The notes beneath the pieces were generated by a model that was not told the origin of the DNA, ran no database searches, and was given only the letters and a program-made list of their open reading frames with translations. From the NCBI GenBank assembly GCA_038321965.1, contig JBBQFL010000012.1, positions 25,011 to 89,010 of the forward strand: a stretch of 64,000 nt of DNA. The letters run 5' to 3'. A program made the position numbers and the translations under genes. The stretch comes from UKL13-2 sp038321965. GTDB taxonomy: Bacteria; Pseudomonadota; Gammaproteobacteria; Burkholderiales; Usitatibacteraceae. Below, one piece after another: positions 8,775 through 18,113 of the stretch (its first letter is position 1; the number at the start of each line of letters is the position of its first letter).

Positions 8775-10106
8775 TCAGTGCGGGCTGTCGACGAAATGGC
8801 TGGGTGTCTCGCCTTTTTCGATGCCGATCATGCGCTCGGCGTCACCGTATTTGCGCTGATTGGCACAGTGCAAGAAGATTACACCCAGCATTGATAGCGC
8901 CACGAACAGACCGAACATAATTACTATCGTGTCGGTATTAAGTCTGAAGGTCAGCATGACGCCATAGAGGCCCAGCATGAAGAGGATGCAAAGATTTTCG
9001 TTGAAGTTCTGTACGGCAATCGAATGTCCGGCAGACAACAACACGTGGCCGCGATGCTGCAACAGTGCGTTCATGGGCACGACGAAGAACCCGGCCAGCG
9101 CGCCGATCAGGATGATCAGGGCATACACAAACGGCATGTAGTAGACCGTGTTCATGAGCAACACCAAAAGCCCCATCGCCACACCGACAGGCAATATGCG
9201 TAGTGATTTTTTCAAGGGCACCAGGCGGGCAGCGGAGACCGCGCCAACGGCAATGCCGAGTGCGAAAACTCCCTGCAGCAACGTGGCCTTTTCGAGGGGC
9301 AAACCAAGATGCTTGTCAGCCCAACGCAAAACGATGAGCTGCAACGTTGCCCCGGCACCCCAAAACAGCGTGGTAACTGCCAGCGAAATTTGTCCCAGTT
9401 TGTCGTTCCACAAAACTGTGAATGAATTGGCAAACTGCTTGAGCAACTGCACCGGCTTTGATTCCTGTTTTGCGTAACGGGCGCCAGTATCGGGGATGTA
9501 AAGATTGAATGCCGCAGCAATGACATAGAAAAACAGAATCACCGAAATTGCCGCTTCCGCCGGCGTATCGACGGATGTGGTGATGAAAGGGAAATCCAGT
9601 CCCAGCAACATCCGCGATACCGGCGCACTGAGCAGGAGGCCGCCAACGACGGTTCCCGCGATGATCGAGGCAACGGTCAAGCCTTCGATCCAGCCGTTCG
9701 CGACGACCAGCTTTTCCGGGGGCAGCAGTTCAGTGAGGATGCCGTACTTCGCTGGCGAATAGGCGGCTGCGCCGAGTCCGACGACGCCATAGGCCAGCAT
9801 GACGCAAATATCGGGTGCGATGCCCGAATTAGCCACAAACTCGTAGAACAGCATCATCACGCAACCACCTACTTTGATGGTATTGGTGACGAGCATGACG
9901 CGGCCTTTGGGAAATGCGTCTGCGAACGGGCCAACAAAAGGTGCCAGCAGCACATAGAAGACGGTAAACGAGGATTTGAGCAATGGCGTCATCCACACCG
10001 GCCCATCGAGCTGTATCAGTAGTCCGATCGATGCGATGAAAAGCGCGTTGTCGGCGAGCGACGAAAAAAACTGCGCCGCCAGGATGGTATAGAAACCGCG
10101 TTTCAT
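8775..10106 (-). CDS. lplT: Lysophospholipid transporter LplT (MFS)
   Basis: An inner-membrane MFS protein of 443 residues with about twelve hydrophobic segments. The start MKRGFYTILAAQFFSSLADN and the loop GPFADAFPKGRVM are typical of LplT, which flips lysophospholipids to the cytoplasmic face for reacylation. In enterobacteria it is coupled or fused to the acyltransferase Aas; no such gene is adjacent here. It is convergent with the TPM genes (41 bp between stops). Confidence 0.9.
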   Translation of the reverse strand: MKRGFYTILAAQFFSSLADNALFIASIGLLIQLDGPVWMTPLLKSSFTVFYVLLAPFVGPFADAFPKGRVMLVTNTIKVGGCVMMLFYEFVANSGIAPDICVMLAYGVVGLGAAAYSPAKYGILTELLPPEKLVVANGWIEGLTVASIIAGTVVGGLLLSAPVSRMLLGLDFPFITTSVDTPAEAAISVILFFYVIAAAFNLYIPDTGARYAKQESKPVQLLKQFANSFTVLWNDKLGQISLAVTTLFWGAGATLQLIVLRWADKHLGLPLEKATLLQGVFALGIAVGAVSAARLVPLKKSLRILPVGVAMGLLVLLMNTVYYMPFVYALIILIGALAGFFVVPMNALLQHRGHVLLSAGHSIAVQNFNENLCILFMLGLYGVMLTFRLNTDTIVIMFGLFVALSMLGVIFLHCANQRKYGDAERMIGIEKGETPSHFVDSPH

Positions 10107-10209
10107 TGTCTCGATGGGAAAAATGGAAAGGCGCCTTTAGTGCTGCTTAGAGGGTAGGCGCTCGTTTGAACTGTCATCTTAACCCAAGGCGATCTTCAAC
10201 GAAGCAAGA

Positions 10210-10734
10210 CTACTGCAGAGTGCCGGTGACGGCATTGAGCTGCATTGTTGAACGTACCAGTCGCGCCTCGGCGCGTCGCTCGGGGCTATCGCCCAATGGA
10301 ATTCCCTCCGGTCCGTAGTTGGCGCACAAGCCGATAAGGCACAGTGCTGCTTGCACTTTTTGCGCCGGCGACCAGCGCACATCGCGTTCCAGCCGTGCGC
10401 GAAATTGCATCATTGGCGACATTTTCGGACCGACGAAATCCTCCGGCTCATTACGGCCATAGACGCGAATTTCCTCCAAACGGGTGATCAGATCGGGATG
10501 AATTTTCTCCGCGTTGGCGATGCGAATCGGCGGCGTTTCAGTTGCAGGAGCGGCCAACCGTTTCATCGCGCTCTGGGCAGGCGAATCCAATGCTTCAGCC
10601 ACAGCGGGACTAGCCTTGCGAATTCCCGCCAAGGCATCTACTTGCGCGCCCTCGGCAAGCCCGGTGGCCGCAAGCGCGATCATGGGTGACGCGAGCAATA
10701 CTGACATGATCCAACCTCGCATCAGCCCTGACAT
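10210..10734 (-). CDS. Small exported protein, unknown
   Basis: I do not recognise a family. The 174-residue product has a hydrophobic N-terminus (about residues 8-25, ending ALAATG), so it is probably exported. The rest is alanine-rich and soluble, with two cysteines close together in ALCLIGLCANYGPEG. It begins 2 bp after the phoH stop on the same strand, so it is probably cotranscribed with phoH. Confidence 0.6.
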   Translation of the reverse strand: MSGLMRGWIMSVLLASPMIALAATGLAEGAQVDALAGIRKASPAVAEALDSPAQSAMKRLAAPATETPPIRIANAEKIHPDLITRLEEIRVYGRNEPEDFVGPKMSPMMQFRARLERDVRWSPAQKVQAALCLIGLCANYGPEGIPLGDSPERRAEARLVRSTMQLNAVTGTLQ

Positions 10735-10736
10735 GG

Positions 10737-12188
10737 CTACAGGATCTCGGCCGCGTGATCGGCCAGGCGCGAGCGTTCGCCGCGCTGCAGGGTGATGTGC
10801 CCAGAATGTTCCCAGCCCTTGAAGCGATCGACCACGTAAGTCAAGCCTGAAGACCCTTCCGTCAGGTAAGGCGTGTCAATCTGCGCGATATTGCCTAGAC
10901 AGACGACTTTCGTGCCAGGGCCCGCGCGGGTGATGAGTGTCTTCATCTGTTTAGGCGTCAGATTTTGCGCTTCATCGATAATCAGGAATTTATTGAGAAA
11001 AGTGCGGCCCCGCATGAAGTTGAGCGACTTCACCTTGATACGGGAGCGGATCAGGTCCCGCGTCGCGGCCCGGCCCCAGTCGCCTGCTTCCTCGTCGGTA
11101 CTGTTGAGCACATCGAGGTTGTCTTCGAGCGCGCCCATCCACGGATTCATTTTTTCTTCTTCGGTGCCCGGTAGGAAGCCAATATCTTCGCCAACTGGGA
11201 CAGTGACGCGGGTGATGATGATCTCGGAGTAGACCTTGTGTTCCAGCGTCTGCATCAGCGCTGATGCCAGCGTAAGAAGCGTTTTGCCGGTACCGGCCTG
11301 GCCGAGCAGTGTCACGAAATCGACTTCAGGGTCCATCAGCACGTTCAGGGCGAAATTTTGTTCACGATTGCGCGCAACAATGCCCCAAATGTTGTTTTTC
11401 TGGTGCGTATAGTCCTTGAGCGTTTTCAGGACGACGGTCTTGCCTTCCTGCGCGGCGACGATAGCGTAGAAAGGTTTGTCATCATCCTGATAGACAAACT
11501 CGTTCACGCTCAATGTTGAAACCAGCGGGCCCTTAACGCGGTAAAGCGTCCGTCCATGCTCCTGCCACGATTCAATATCCTTGCCGTGTTTGTCCCAGAA
11601 ATCCTTGGGCAGCTCGCGCATGCCCGTATAAAGCAGATCGGTATCCTCAAGCACCTTGTCATTGAAATAGTCCTCCGCCGCCACACCGATGGCACGCGCT
11701 TTGATGCGCATATTGATGTCTTTGGACACCAGCACCACGCTACGTTTGGCATTGTGGTGTTGCAGATCCAAAGCGACGGCGAGTATCTGGTTATCTGCCT
11801 TGCCGCTATCGGGCAACGCGCTCGGAAACTCCAGGCTAACCGGTCGTGTTTGCAACATCAGCCGCCCAGACGCCTGTTTGGTGCCTAGGTCTTTTAACGG
11901 CACACCATTTTCGATGTCGCTTTCCTGGCTCGACACGATTTCATCCAGGAACCGCGTCGCCTGGCGTGCATTGCGCGCAACTTCGGTCATGCCTTTCTTG
12001 TTGTTGTCCAGCTCTTCCAGTGTGATCATCGGAAGGTATATGTCATGCTCTTCAAAGCGAAACAGCGATGTTGGGTCGTGCATCAGTACATTGGTGTCGA
12101 GCACGAAAATCTTTGTGGTGCTGACTTTAGGGGAGGGGGCTTTGCTGTTTGCGGGTCTGGGGGCCAAGTCGTTTTCCTCTTTGAACAA
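10737..12188 (-). CDS. PhoH family ATPase with N-terminal PIN domain
   Basis: The protein has up to 483 residues. A PIN ribonuclease domain (KIFVLDTNVLMHD, Asp31) is followed by a PhoH P-loop ATPase with Walker A GQAGTGKTLL and Walker B FLIIDEAQN. PIN-PhoH proteins are thought to be RNA helicase-ribonucleases. No ATG is available near the N-terminus: a TGA lies just upstream of the TTG at 12188. A second TTG seven codons in (12167) has AGAGGA 7 bp before it and is the better start. A terminator hairpin just upstream separates the gene from bcp. Confidence 0.92.
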   Translation of the reverse strand: MFKEENDLAPRPANSKAPSPKVSTTKIFVLDTNVLMHDPTSLFRFEEHDIYLPMITLEELDNNKKGMTEVARNARQATRFLDEIVSSQESDIENGVPLKDLGTKQASGRLMLQTRPVSLEFPSALPDSGKADNQILAVALDLQHHNAKRSVVLVSKDINMRIKARAIGVAAEDYFNDKVLEDTDLLYTGMRELPKDFWDKHGKDIESWQEHGRTLYRVKGPLVSTLSVNEFVYQDDDKPFYAIVAAQEGKTVVLKTLKDYTHQKNNIWGIVARNREQNFALNVLMDPEVDFVTLLGQAGTGKTLLTLASALMQTLEHKVYSEIIITRVTVPVGEDIGFLPGTEEEKMNPWMGALEDNLDVLNSTDEEAGDWGRAATRDLIRSRIKVKSLNFMRGRTFLNKFLIIDEAQNLTPKQMKTLITRAGPGTKVVCLGNIAQIDTPYLTEGSSGLTYVVDRFKGWEHSGHITLQRGERSRLADHAAEIL

Positions 12189-12210
12189 TCAAAAGATACA
12201 CTTCAAAAGC

Positions 12211-12245
12211 GAAAAACCCTCTTGGAGCACTATGCTCAAAGAGGG
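12211..12245 (-). terminator. Intrinsic terminator downstream of bcp
   Basis: Read on the minus strand, CCCTCTT-t-GAGCA pairs with TGCTC-c-AAGAGGG around a 3-base loop, followed by TTTTTC. The stem is 12 bp with one mismatch. It lies about 90 bp after the bcp stop and before phoH, so it probably ends bcp transcription. Confidence 0.75.
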
Positions 12246-12337
12246 TATATCGAAGTATGTGGTCTCAAGTCGTGGATGCGCGTGGTTGTATGGCTGCCGT
12301 ATCTTCATTGATACTGATGCTAGCTACCTCAAATTCA

Positions 12338-12808
12338 TTATGACACGCTTTTTGTGACACTTTTCGCAGCGAGCAGCACGGCCGCAGCATGGCCATCCAC
12401 CTTCACGCCGCGCCACTCCTGAAGTACTTCATTGTGTGCGCCCATCAGGAACGTGGAGCGCTGAATGCCCATTACTTTCTTGCCATACATATTCTTTTCC
12501 TTGATCACGTCGAAGAGTCTGCACATTTTCTCCTCGCTGTCGACCAATAGATCAAACGGGAATTGCATATTGGCCTTGAATTTTTCGTGGCTCGCAATCG
12601 AGTCGCGCGATACGCCGAAGACCATCACCCCGGCATCGATAAACTGCTGGTGCAGGTCACGAAACTGCTGGCCCTCGAGCGTGCAGCCGGGTGTCGCATC
12701 CTTTGGGTAGAAATAAATGACATACGGATGGCCCCGGAACGCAACGCTGGCGAAACGCTGGTTGCCGGTGGCGGGAACTTCGAAATCTGCGATTGATATT
12801 CCAGACAT
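12338..12808 (-). CDS. bcp: Peroxiredoxin, Bcp/PrxQ type
   Basis: A 156-residue thiol peroxidase that reduces hydroperoxides. The active-site segment is TPGCTLEGQQF with the peroxidatic Cys42. The resolving cysteine found five residues later in E. coli Bcp is absent (Gln47), so it either works with one cysteine or uses Cys96. It lies 37 bp downstream of the ArnD-like gene on the same strand. Confidence 0.9.
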   Translation of the reverse strand: MSGISIADFEVPATGNQRFASVAFRGHPYVIYFYPKDATPGCTLEGQQFRDLHQQFIDAGVMVFGVSRDSIASHEKFKANMQFPFDLLVDSEEKMCRLFDVIKEKNMYGKKVMGIQRSTFLMGAHNEVLQEWRGVKVDGHAAAVLLAAKSVTKSVS

Positions 12809-12845
12809 GTGATCCTCATTTTTTCAATTTGCGTGTGACAAGCTG

Positions 12846-13826
12846 CTAGGCGGCGTGTTCGAATTCGGCCAGCTCGGACAAAAATGGTTTTCCCTGCATC
12901 AGCAATGTCCCGCTACGGCCCAGGACGGTGCCGCGTTCGGCGGCAAAATAAGGCAAGTGAATCCGGTCAAGATTCCTGTAGACCGTCTCGGTTGCCACCA
13001 ATTCAAACCCTTGCTCGCGCCAGCCAACCAGCAGTTTCTCAAACGTCGAGAGCAGCCGCATGCCCTCGAGTTCAGCGTGCAGCGTAAATACATGTGCCGT
13101 CATGGGCTCACGCGACGCAGCAATCGTTCGCTGCGGCAATTGCGTTGCAGCCAGCAGATGTTCGTACACGTTGGCCTCCGTGCAAGTGTCGATGCCAATT
13201 AGCTCGTCCAGCGTGGGCAGTGTGGTTGGCAACTGTGGGCAATCGATAATCTCTCCCTCGAAGACCGGAAAGTGCGGTGTCGCCTCGTGTAATGTGGCGC
13301 GGCCATCGGAGCAATAGTCAAATCCCATTTCCTGGGTCAGCCGCAGCGCATGGCGAGACATCTGCCAGCCGGCCGCGCCATGAGTCCGCGCCGGTGTTTT
13401 GAAAATATCCGTAAATCGATCCTGCGCCAGCGCCAGTTCGCGCCGCGTCCACGCTGCACTGGCATGCTCGACGTTTTCCTGCCATTTCACGTGGTCCCAG
13501 GTGTGGATACCCACTTCAAAGCCTTCCTCGCGAGTGTTGCGCAGGATGTCGCCGCAGTGCTTGCCGATATCCGGGCCCGGCAACAACGTACCGTAGAGCA
13601 GTGTTGGGAAACCATAGTGGGAAACCACCGAGGTGCGTTTGACCTTGCCGAGGAACCCTTTCCGGAACACGCGCTTGATCGCGCGGCCAGTGTGATCTGG
13701 GCCCAAGCTGAAGAGGAACGTTGCACCAGCCTGGTACTTCTTGAGCACATTGATCAAGGCAGGCACGCCGACCCTGGTTCCCTTGAGTGTATCCACATCA
13801 ATTTTGAGTGCGAGGTACTTTTTCAT
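12846..13826 (-). CDS. ArnD-like polysaccharide deacetylase
   Basis: A 326-residue NodB-fold protein resembling ArnD, which deformylates undecaprenyl-phosphate-4-formamido-arabinose for lipid A modification. Visible features are KIDVDTLKGTRVGVP at the N-terminus (metal Asp), the metal-binding segment GIHTWDHVKWQ, and the QLPTTLPTLDELIG segment. No other arn genes are adjacent, so the substrate may differ. A truncated haemoglobin gene is divergent, 84 bp away. Confidence 0.85.
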   Translation of the reverse strand: MKKYLALKIDVDTLKGTRVGVPALINVLKKYQAGATFLFSLGPDHTGRAIKRVFRKGFLGKVKRTSVVSHYGFPTLLYGTLLPGPDIGKHCGDILRNTREEGFEVGIHTWDHVKWQENVEHASAAWTRRELALAQDRFTDIFKTPARTHGAAGWQMSRHALRLTQEMGFDYCSDGRATLHEATPHFPVFEGEIIDCPQLPTTLPTLDELIGIDTCTEANVYEHLLAATQLPQRTIAASREPMTAHVFTLHAELEGMRLLSTFEKLLVGWREQGFELVATETVYRNLDRIHLPYFAAERGTVLGRSGTLLMQGKPFLSELAEFEHAA

Positions 13827-13910
13827 GAGGCTTTTTTTGAGTTATTGGCATTATGCCAGTGACGTTGCACAGCGACGAAACCGACACACCAGGTCGGCTA
13901 CAATCGCGCC

Positions 13911-14315
13911 ATGCAAATCGACGAACCCCGGCATCCACTGACACCCTACGACCTTGCAGGTGGCGAGCCAATTGTTCGAAAACTGGTTGTTCGCTTCTAT
14001 GACCTGATGGACGAGGATCCGGACTATTACGGCATCCGCAAATTGCATCCACCCACGCTTGATGGTTCACGCGAAAAGCTGTTCAAATTCCTGATGGGCT
14101 GGCTGGGGGGGCCGCCACTTTATGAACAGGAATACGGCCATCCGCGCTTGCGGGCGCGACATTTATCGTTTGCAATCGCCTCGACCGAGCGTGACCAGTG
14201 GATGAACTGCATGACCCGGGCGATGGCCGATGTAGGACTGGATGAAAGTCTCCGCAAGCGGTTGGCGCAATCGTTTTTTCAAACGGCCAACTGGATGCGA
14301 AATACCGAGGTTTGA
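13911..14315 (+). CDS. Truncated haemoglobin, group II
   Basis: A 134-residue globin of the two-on-two type. The B-helix region is KLVVRFYDLMDEDP, with tyrosines nearby (YYGIRKLHP), and the F-helix segment HPRLRARHLSFAI supplies the proximal His. Group II truncated globins bind oxygen or NO and act in detoxification or redox chemistry. It stands alone, divergent from the ArnD-like gene. Confidence 0.88.
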   Translation: MQIDEPRHPLTPYDLAGGEPIVRKLVVRFYDLMDEDPDYYGIRKLHPPTLDGSREKLFKFLMGWLGGPPLYEQEYGHPRLRARHLSFAIASTERDQWMNCMTRAMADVGLDESLRKRLAQSFFQTANWMRNTEV

Positions 14316-14543
14316 AGTGGCTTTCTTCAAACTGTACTAGCTGATACGGGGCAAGCGCGACATCTCGAACAGCGTTACGGGATTTCACGGGTGTAGTTCA
14401 AAGCAATATGTCTGTCGTGTTTGATTGTATGAATTGGCCTGACGCGGACGTTCGGGCTTGCCGAAAGCCGACCAACAAGTCCGGACAACCATGTTCAATC
14501 CCGTTCGCCCGTCATGGAATGTGGCGAACCCTACGCTAAGTGC

Positions 14544-16424
14544 TCATAGCTGTATTTGTGTTCCCAACTCAATCACACGGTTAGACGGAATGCGATAGTA
14601 GTCAGACGCTCTGGCGGCTAAATGCGACATCCAGATAAAAAGATGACCGCGCCAACGTGCAAAACCCTTGCACTGTCCCAATACCAGGGTTTCGCGGTTC
14701 AGGAAAAAAGACGTCTGCATTAAATCGAAGACTAGATTCTGCCGTTGGCAATCATCCAGCATCCTGGGAACGTCGGGCGTTTCTTTGAAGCCATAGTGCG
14801 CACGAATACGCCAGAAGCCGTGGCCGAGGTCGTCAATCCAGATGTAGTCCTCCTTGGGGACAGTCGGAATGTCTTCAACAATGATCGTGAGCGTCACGAC
14901 ACGCTCATGCACCACTTGGTTGTGCTTCATGTTGTGTAGCAGCGCGTTCGGTACGGCTTCCGGGTTCGTGGTCATGAATACGGCCGTATTGGGAACGCGA
15001 GGTGGTGGCGATGCTGCGAGGTTGGCGACAAAGTCTTTCATGGGTATGCTCCCTTCGCTGTTGCTGTCAAGTACCCGCTCGCGACCGCGTTTCCAGGTAG
15101 TCATCATCGTAAACATCACCGTCCCCATGGCCAGGGGAAACCAACCGCCTTCGACCAACTTGACCGAGCTCGCGGAGAAAAATGCCATGTCAATCACCAG
15201 GAAGAAGCCGGTCGAAAACAGGCAAAGCAACAGGTTGTATTGCCAACCGTAACGCACCACAAAAAATGTGAGCACGGTAGTGATCAGCATCGTCCCGGAA
15301 ACCGCAAGGCCATAGGCAAAGGTCAGGCTAGTCGAGGACCCGAAGCCGATGGCTGCGGCCAGCACGCCAACCAACAGGATCCAATTCACTACGGGCATAT
15401 AGATCTGGCCAATCTCCTTCTCCGACGTTTGCACGACCTTGCTGCGTGGTAGGAAGCCGAGCTGTATCGCCTGTCGCGTTATCGAGTAGGTTCCGGAAAT
15501 TACCGCTTGTGAGGCGATCGCCGCAGCAACCGTCGACAGCACGACGATCGGGTAAAGCGCCCAGCTGGGAAACATCAGAAAAAACGGATTCGCCAGTGCC
15601 TTTGGATCGGCAATGAGTAACGCCCCCTGACCAAAATAATTGAGGACAAGGGCAGGAAACGCGCACAGGAACCAGGCTAATCGTATCGGCCGCTTGCCAA
15701 AATGCCCCATGTCGGCATACAGCGCTTCGGCACCCGTGACGGCCAGAAAGACCGCTCCCAGCACCACGAACGACGCGAATCCGTGCTGCGTCAGAAAATA
15801 CCAGGCATGCGTCGGGTTCAACGCTCGCATGACGTCCAAGTTTGCGGCGATATTCAGCGCGCCTGAAATGCCAAGGGTGGCAAACCACAGCAGCATGACT
15901 GGTCCAAATATGGCGCCAACCACAGCCGTGCCTTTGTGCTGAACGACAAACAGCGCAATGATGACGACCACCGATAGCGGTACCACATAGGGTTTGAGCA
16001 GGGGTGTGGCGATCTCCAGTCCCTCCATTGCGCCAAGTACGGTAACCGCCGGCGTGATCACACTGTCCCCATAGAATAACGCCGCGCCAAACACACCTAG
16101 TAGCATCAACGGCCCGCGCCACTGGGGATGTTGTTTGACTGAAGCAGCCGCGAGGGCGAGCAAGGCCATGATGCCGCCTTCGCGATCGTTGTCGGCGCGC
16201 ATGATGAGCACCACGTATTTGAACGACACCACGACCATCAACGACCAGAATAGCGCCGACAAACCGCCCAAGATGTTCTCAGTGGTAAAAGGAATACCGA
16301 ATGAAGGGTCGAAGATGGCCTTTATCGTGTAAAGCGGACTGGTGCCAATATCGCCATAAACCACGCCGAGCGCGGCGATCGCGAGAAGTGCAGACTGTTG
16401 GCGCAGTGGCGTAATCGAATTCAT
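14544..16424 (-). CDS. kup: Potassium transporter Kup
   Basis: An inner-membrane K+ uptake protein of the KUP/HAK family with 626 residues, twelve or so membrane segments and a soluble C-terminal domain. Diagnostic stretches are GVVYGDIGTSPLYTIK near the N-terminus and ALFYGDSVITPAVTVL. The ATG at 16424 gives the standard N-terminus. It is divergent from a KdpDE-like two-component system, with a KdpE-type repeat in the 123-bp gap, which suggests K+-responsive control. Confidence 0.95.
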   Translation of the reverse strand: MNSITPLRQQSALLAIAALGVVYGDIGTSPLYTIKAIFDPSFGIPFTTENILGGLSALFWSLMVVVSFKYVVLIMRADNDREGGIMALLALAAASVKQHPQWRGPLMLLGVFGAALFYGDSVITPAVTVLGAMEGLEIATPLLKPYVVPLSVVVIIALFVVQHKGTAVVGAIFGPVMLLWFATLGISGALNIAANLDVMRALNPTHAWYFLTQHGFASFVVLGAVFLAVTGAEALYADMGHFGKRPIRLAWFLCAFPALVLNYFGQGALLIADPKALANPFFLMFPSWALYPIVVLSTVAAAIASQAVISGTYSITRQAIQLGFLPRSKVVQTSEKEIGQIYMPVVNWILLVGVLAAAIGFGSSTSLTFAYGLAVSGTMLITTVLTFFVVRYGWQYNLLLCLFSTGFFLVIDMAFFSASSVKLVEGGWFPLAMGTVMFTMMTTWKRGRERVLDSNSEGSIPMKDFVANLAASPPPRVPNTAVFMTTNPEAVPNALLHNMKHNQVVHERVVTLTIIVEDIPTVPKEDYIWIDDLGHGFWRIRAHYGFKETPDVPRMLDDCQRQNLVFDLMQTSFFLNRETLVLGQCKGFARWRGHLFIWMSHLAARASDYYRIPSNRVIELGTQIQL

Positions 16425-16495
16425 TTCGCTCTCGTTAAAAAAGGAAGTCGTATTCTAGGTTCGCTTAATCCCGCCAGGCTGCCGTGGCGCGCAAT

Positions 16496-16512
16496 TTTAC
16501 AAGAACTTTACA
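16496..16512 (+). promoter_or_regulatory. KdpE-type direct repeat between kup and kdpD
   Basis: TTTACA-AGAAC-TTTACA: two identical hexamers with an 11-bp period. The E. coli kdp operator has the same layout, TTTATA-N5-TTTACA. It lies 35 bp before the kdpD-like ATG and 71 bp before the kup ATG, so it could serve both genes. Confidence 0.5.
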
Positions 16513-16547
16513 CACAACCAGATACCCAGAAACGGCATACTTGCGTC

Positions 16548-18113
16548 ATGGCAATACCCGTAATTGTCGCCCGCGCAGCTCCTGGTGCCGGGCATCACCA
16601 ACGTTCCATCGGATTGCATCCATGGTGGGGATATGCCTGGGCACTGGGCGCTGCGGCAGGCACTACCATCATTGCCTCGCCGCTCAGCCATCACCTCGAT
16701 CTCACCAATATTGTCATGTTGTATTTGCTGGGTGTTGTTGCGATTGCATTTCGCTTTGGCAGAGGGCCCGCCGCGGCAGCGGCTGTTACCAACGTCGCGG
16801 CCATGGATTTCTTTCTGGTGCCGCCGCAGTTCTCTTTTGCGGTGGCCGATGCGCAATACCTGCTCACATTTGCCGTGATGCTTGTGACGGGATTGCTGAT
16901 CTCCCATCTCGCCGCCAAGTTGAAGCATCAGGCCGAAGTGGCGACGTTACGCGAACAGCGGTCGCACGATTTGTATGAATTGGCGCGCTTGCTGTCAGGG
17001 ACTCTGATCGACGAACAGATCATCGATGCTGCCGAGCGTTTTTTCGAGCGTAGTTTCAGCACCAAAGTCATCCTGATGCTGCGGGATCGTGCCGGCCAAC
17101 TGTCGATTCCAGCCTCAGTCGGGCCGCAATCCATTACCGACACGGACATTGCGCTGGCTGAGCGCGCGTTTGCTGGCGGTGAAACGCCAAAAATACTTAC
17201 CACTGAGCACTTCCTCTACGTTCCTCTGCAGGCGCCGATGCGTGTACGTGGCGTCATGCTGGTTTCGCCGACGCATGTCGCAACGTTCGAGAACGCCGAT
17301 CAACGCCTTCAACTTGAGACCGTGGCTGTGTTGATCGCCATTGCAATTGAGCGGGTGCACTTCGTCACCGTCGCGCGCGAGGCCACGGTGCAAATGGAGG
17401 GCGAACGCCTGCGCAGCACGTTGTTGGCAGCCCTGTCGCATGATTTGCGCACACCACTCACGGCCATCCTGGGTTCTGCCGAACTGTTGCAAATAGGCGC
17501 GCCATCCGTTGGCCCGGACCACGCGGCCTTGGTCGATACGATTCGGGACCAGGCAAGGCGCACCAGCGAGCTAGTGGAAAATATCCTGGATATGGCGCGA
17601 CTGGAGTCGGGTAGCTTGCACCTGCGCCTGGAATGGCAATCGCTGGAAGAAATCGTCGGCTCGGCTATCAAGGCACGCGCGACTGCACTTGCGGCTCACA
17701 CGGTCCTGGTGGCGATGCCGCCGGACCTGCCGTTGGTTGAGTGCGATGCCACGCTGATTGAGCGTATCTTCGTCAATTTGCTCGAAAACGCAGCCAAATA
17801 CACCCGGCCGGGCAGCATTATTCGCATCGGCGCGCAGGCCGATGCGGCCGAAATGCGCGTCTGGGTCGCCGACAACGGTCCAGGTATCCCGCGCGGACAG
17901 GAGTCAGAGATTTTCGGAAAATTCACTCGCGCAAATGCCGGGGCGGACGTGCCGGGTTTGGGGCTTGGCCTGGCCATCTGCAGCGCGGTTGTCGTGGCCC
18001 ACGGTGGCCGCATCTGGGCGACGAGCTTGCCCCACGGTGGCGCTGAATTCACGTTTACACTCCCGCGCGGCAGTCCTCCGGTGATGGACGTGGACCCGCC
18101 GGAGAGCACATGA
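16548..18113 (+). CDS. Shortened KdpD-like sensor histidine kinase
   Basis: A 521-residue membrane kinase. It has the KdpD four-helix DUF4118 domain (about residues 28-122), a GAF-like region, HisKA with SHDLRTPLTAILGSAELL (His in SHDLR) and an HATPase domain with DNGPGIPRG and GLGLGLAIC. The N-terminal KdpD/USP part of about 400 residues present in E. coli KdpD is missing. The start at 16548 follows the KdpE-like repeat; a longer frame upstream would read through that site. It overlaps the response regulator start by 4 bp (ATGA). No kdpFABC pump is nearby; kup is divergent. Confidence 0.88.
   Translation: MAIPVIVARAAPGAGHHQRSIGLHPWWGYAWALGAAAGTTIIASPLSHHLDLTNIVMLYLLGVVAIAFRFGRGPAAAAAVTNVAAMDFFLVPPQFSFAVADAQYLLTFAVMLVTGLLISHLAAKLKHQAEVATLREQRSHDLYELARLLSGTLIDEQIIDAAERFFERSFSTKVILMLRDRAGQLSIPASVGPQSITDTDIALAERAFAGGETPKILTTEHFLYVPLQAPMRVRGVMLVSPTHVATFENADQRLQLETVAVLIAIAIERVHFVTVAREATVQMEGERLRSTLLAALSHDLRTPLTAILGSAELLQIGAPSVGPDHAALVDTIRDQARRTSELVENILDMARLESGSLHLRLEWQSLEEIVGSAIKARATALAAHTVLVAMPPDLPLVECDATLIERIFVNLLENAAKYTRPGSIIRIGAQADAAEMRVWVADNGPGIPRGQESEIFGKFTRANAGADVPGLGLGLAICSAVVVAHGGRIWATSLPHGGAEFTFTLPRGSPPVMDVDPPEST

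Noticed and set aside
12246..12337. tRNA or small RNA in the gap between phoH and bcp
   Set aside because: No cloverleaf or anticodon arm can be drawn; only the terminator hairpin is supported.
14503..14529. Inverted repeat GTTCGCC/GGCGAAC after kup as a terminator
   Set aside because: The loop is 13 bases and no T tract follows on either strand.
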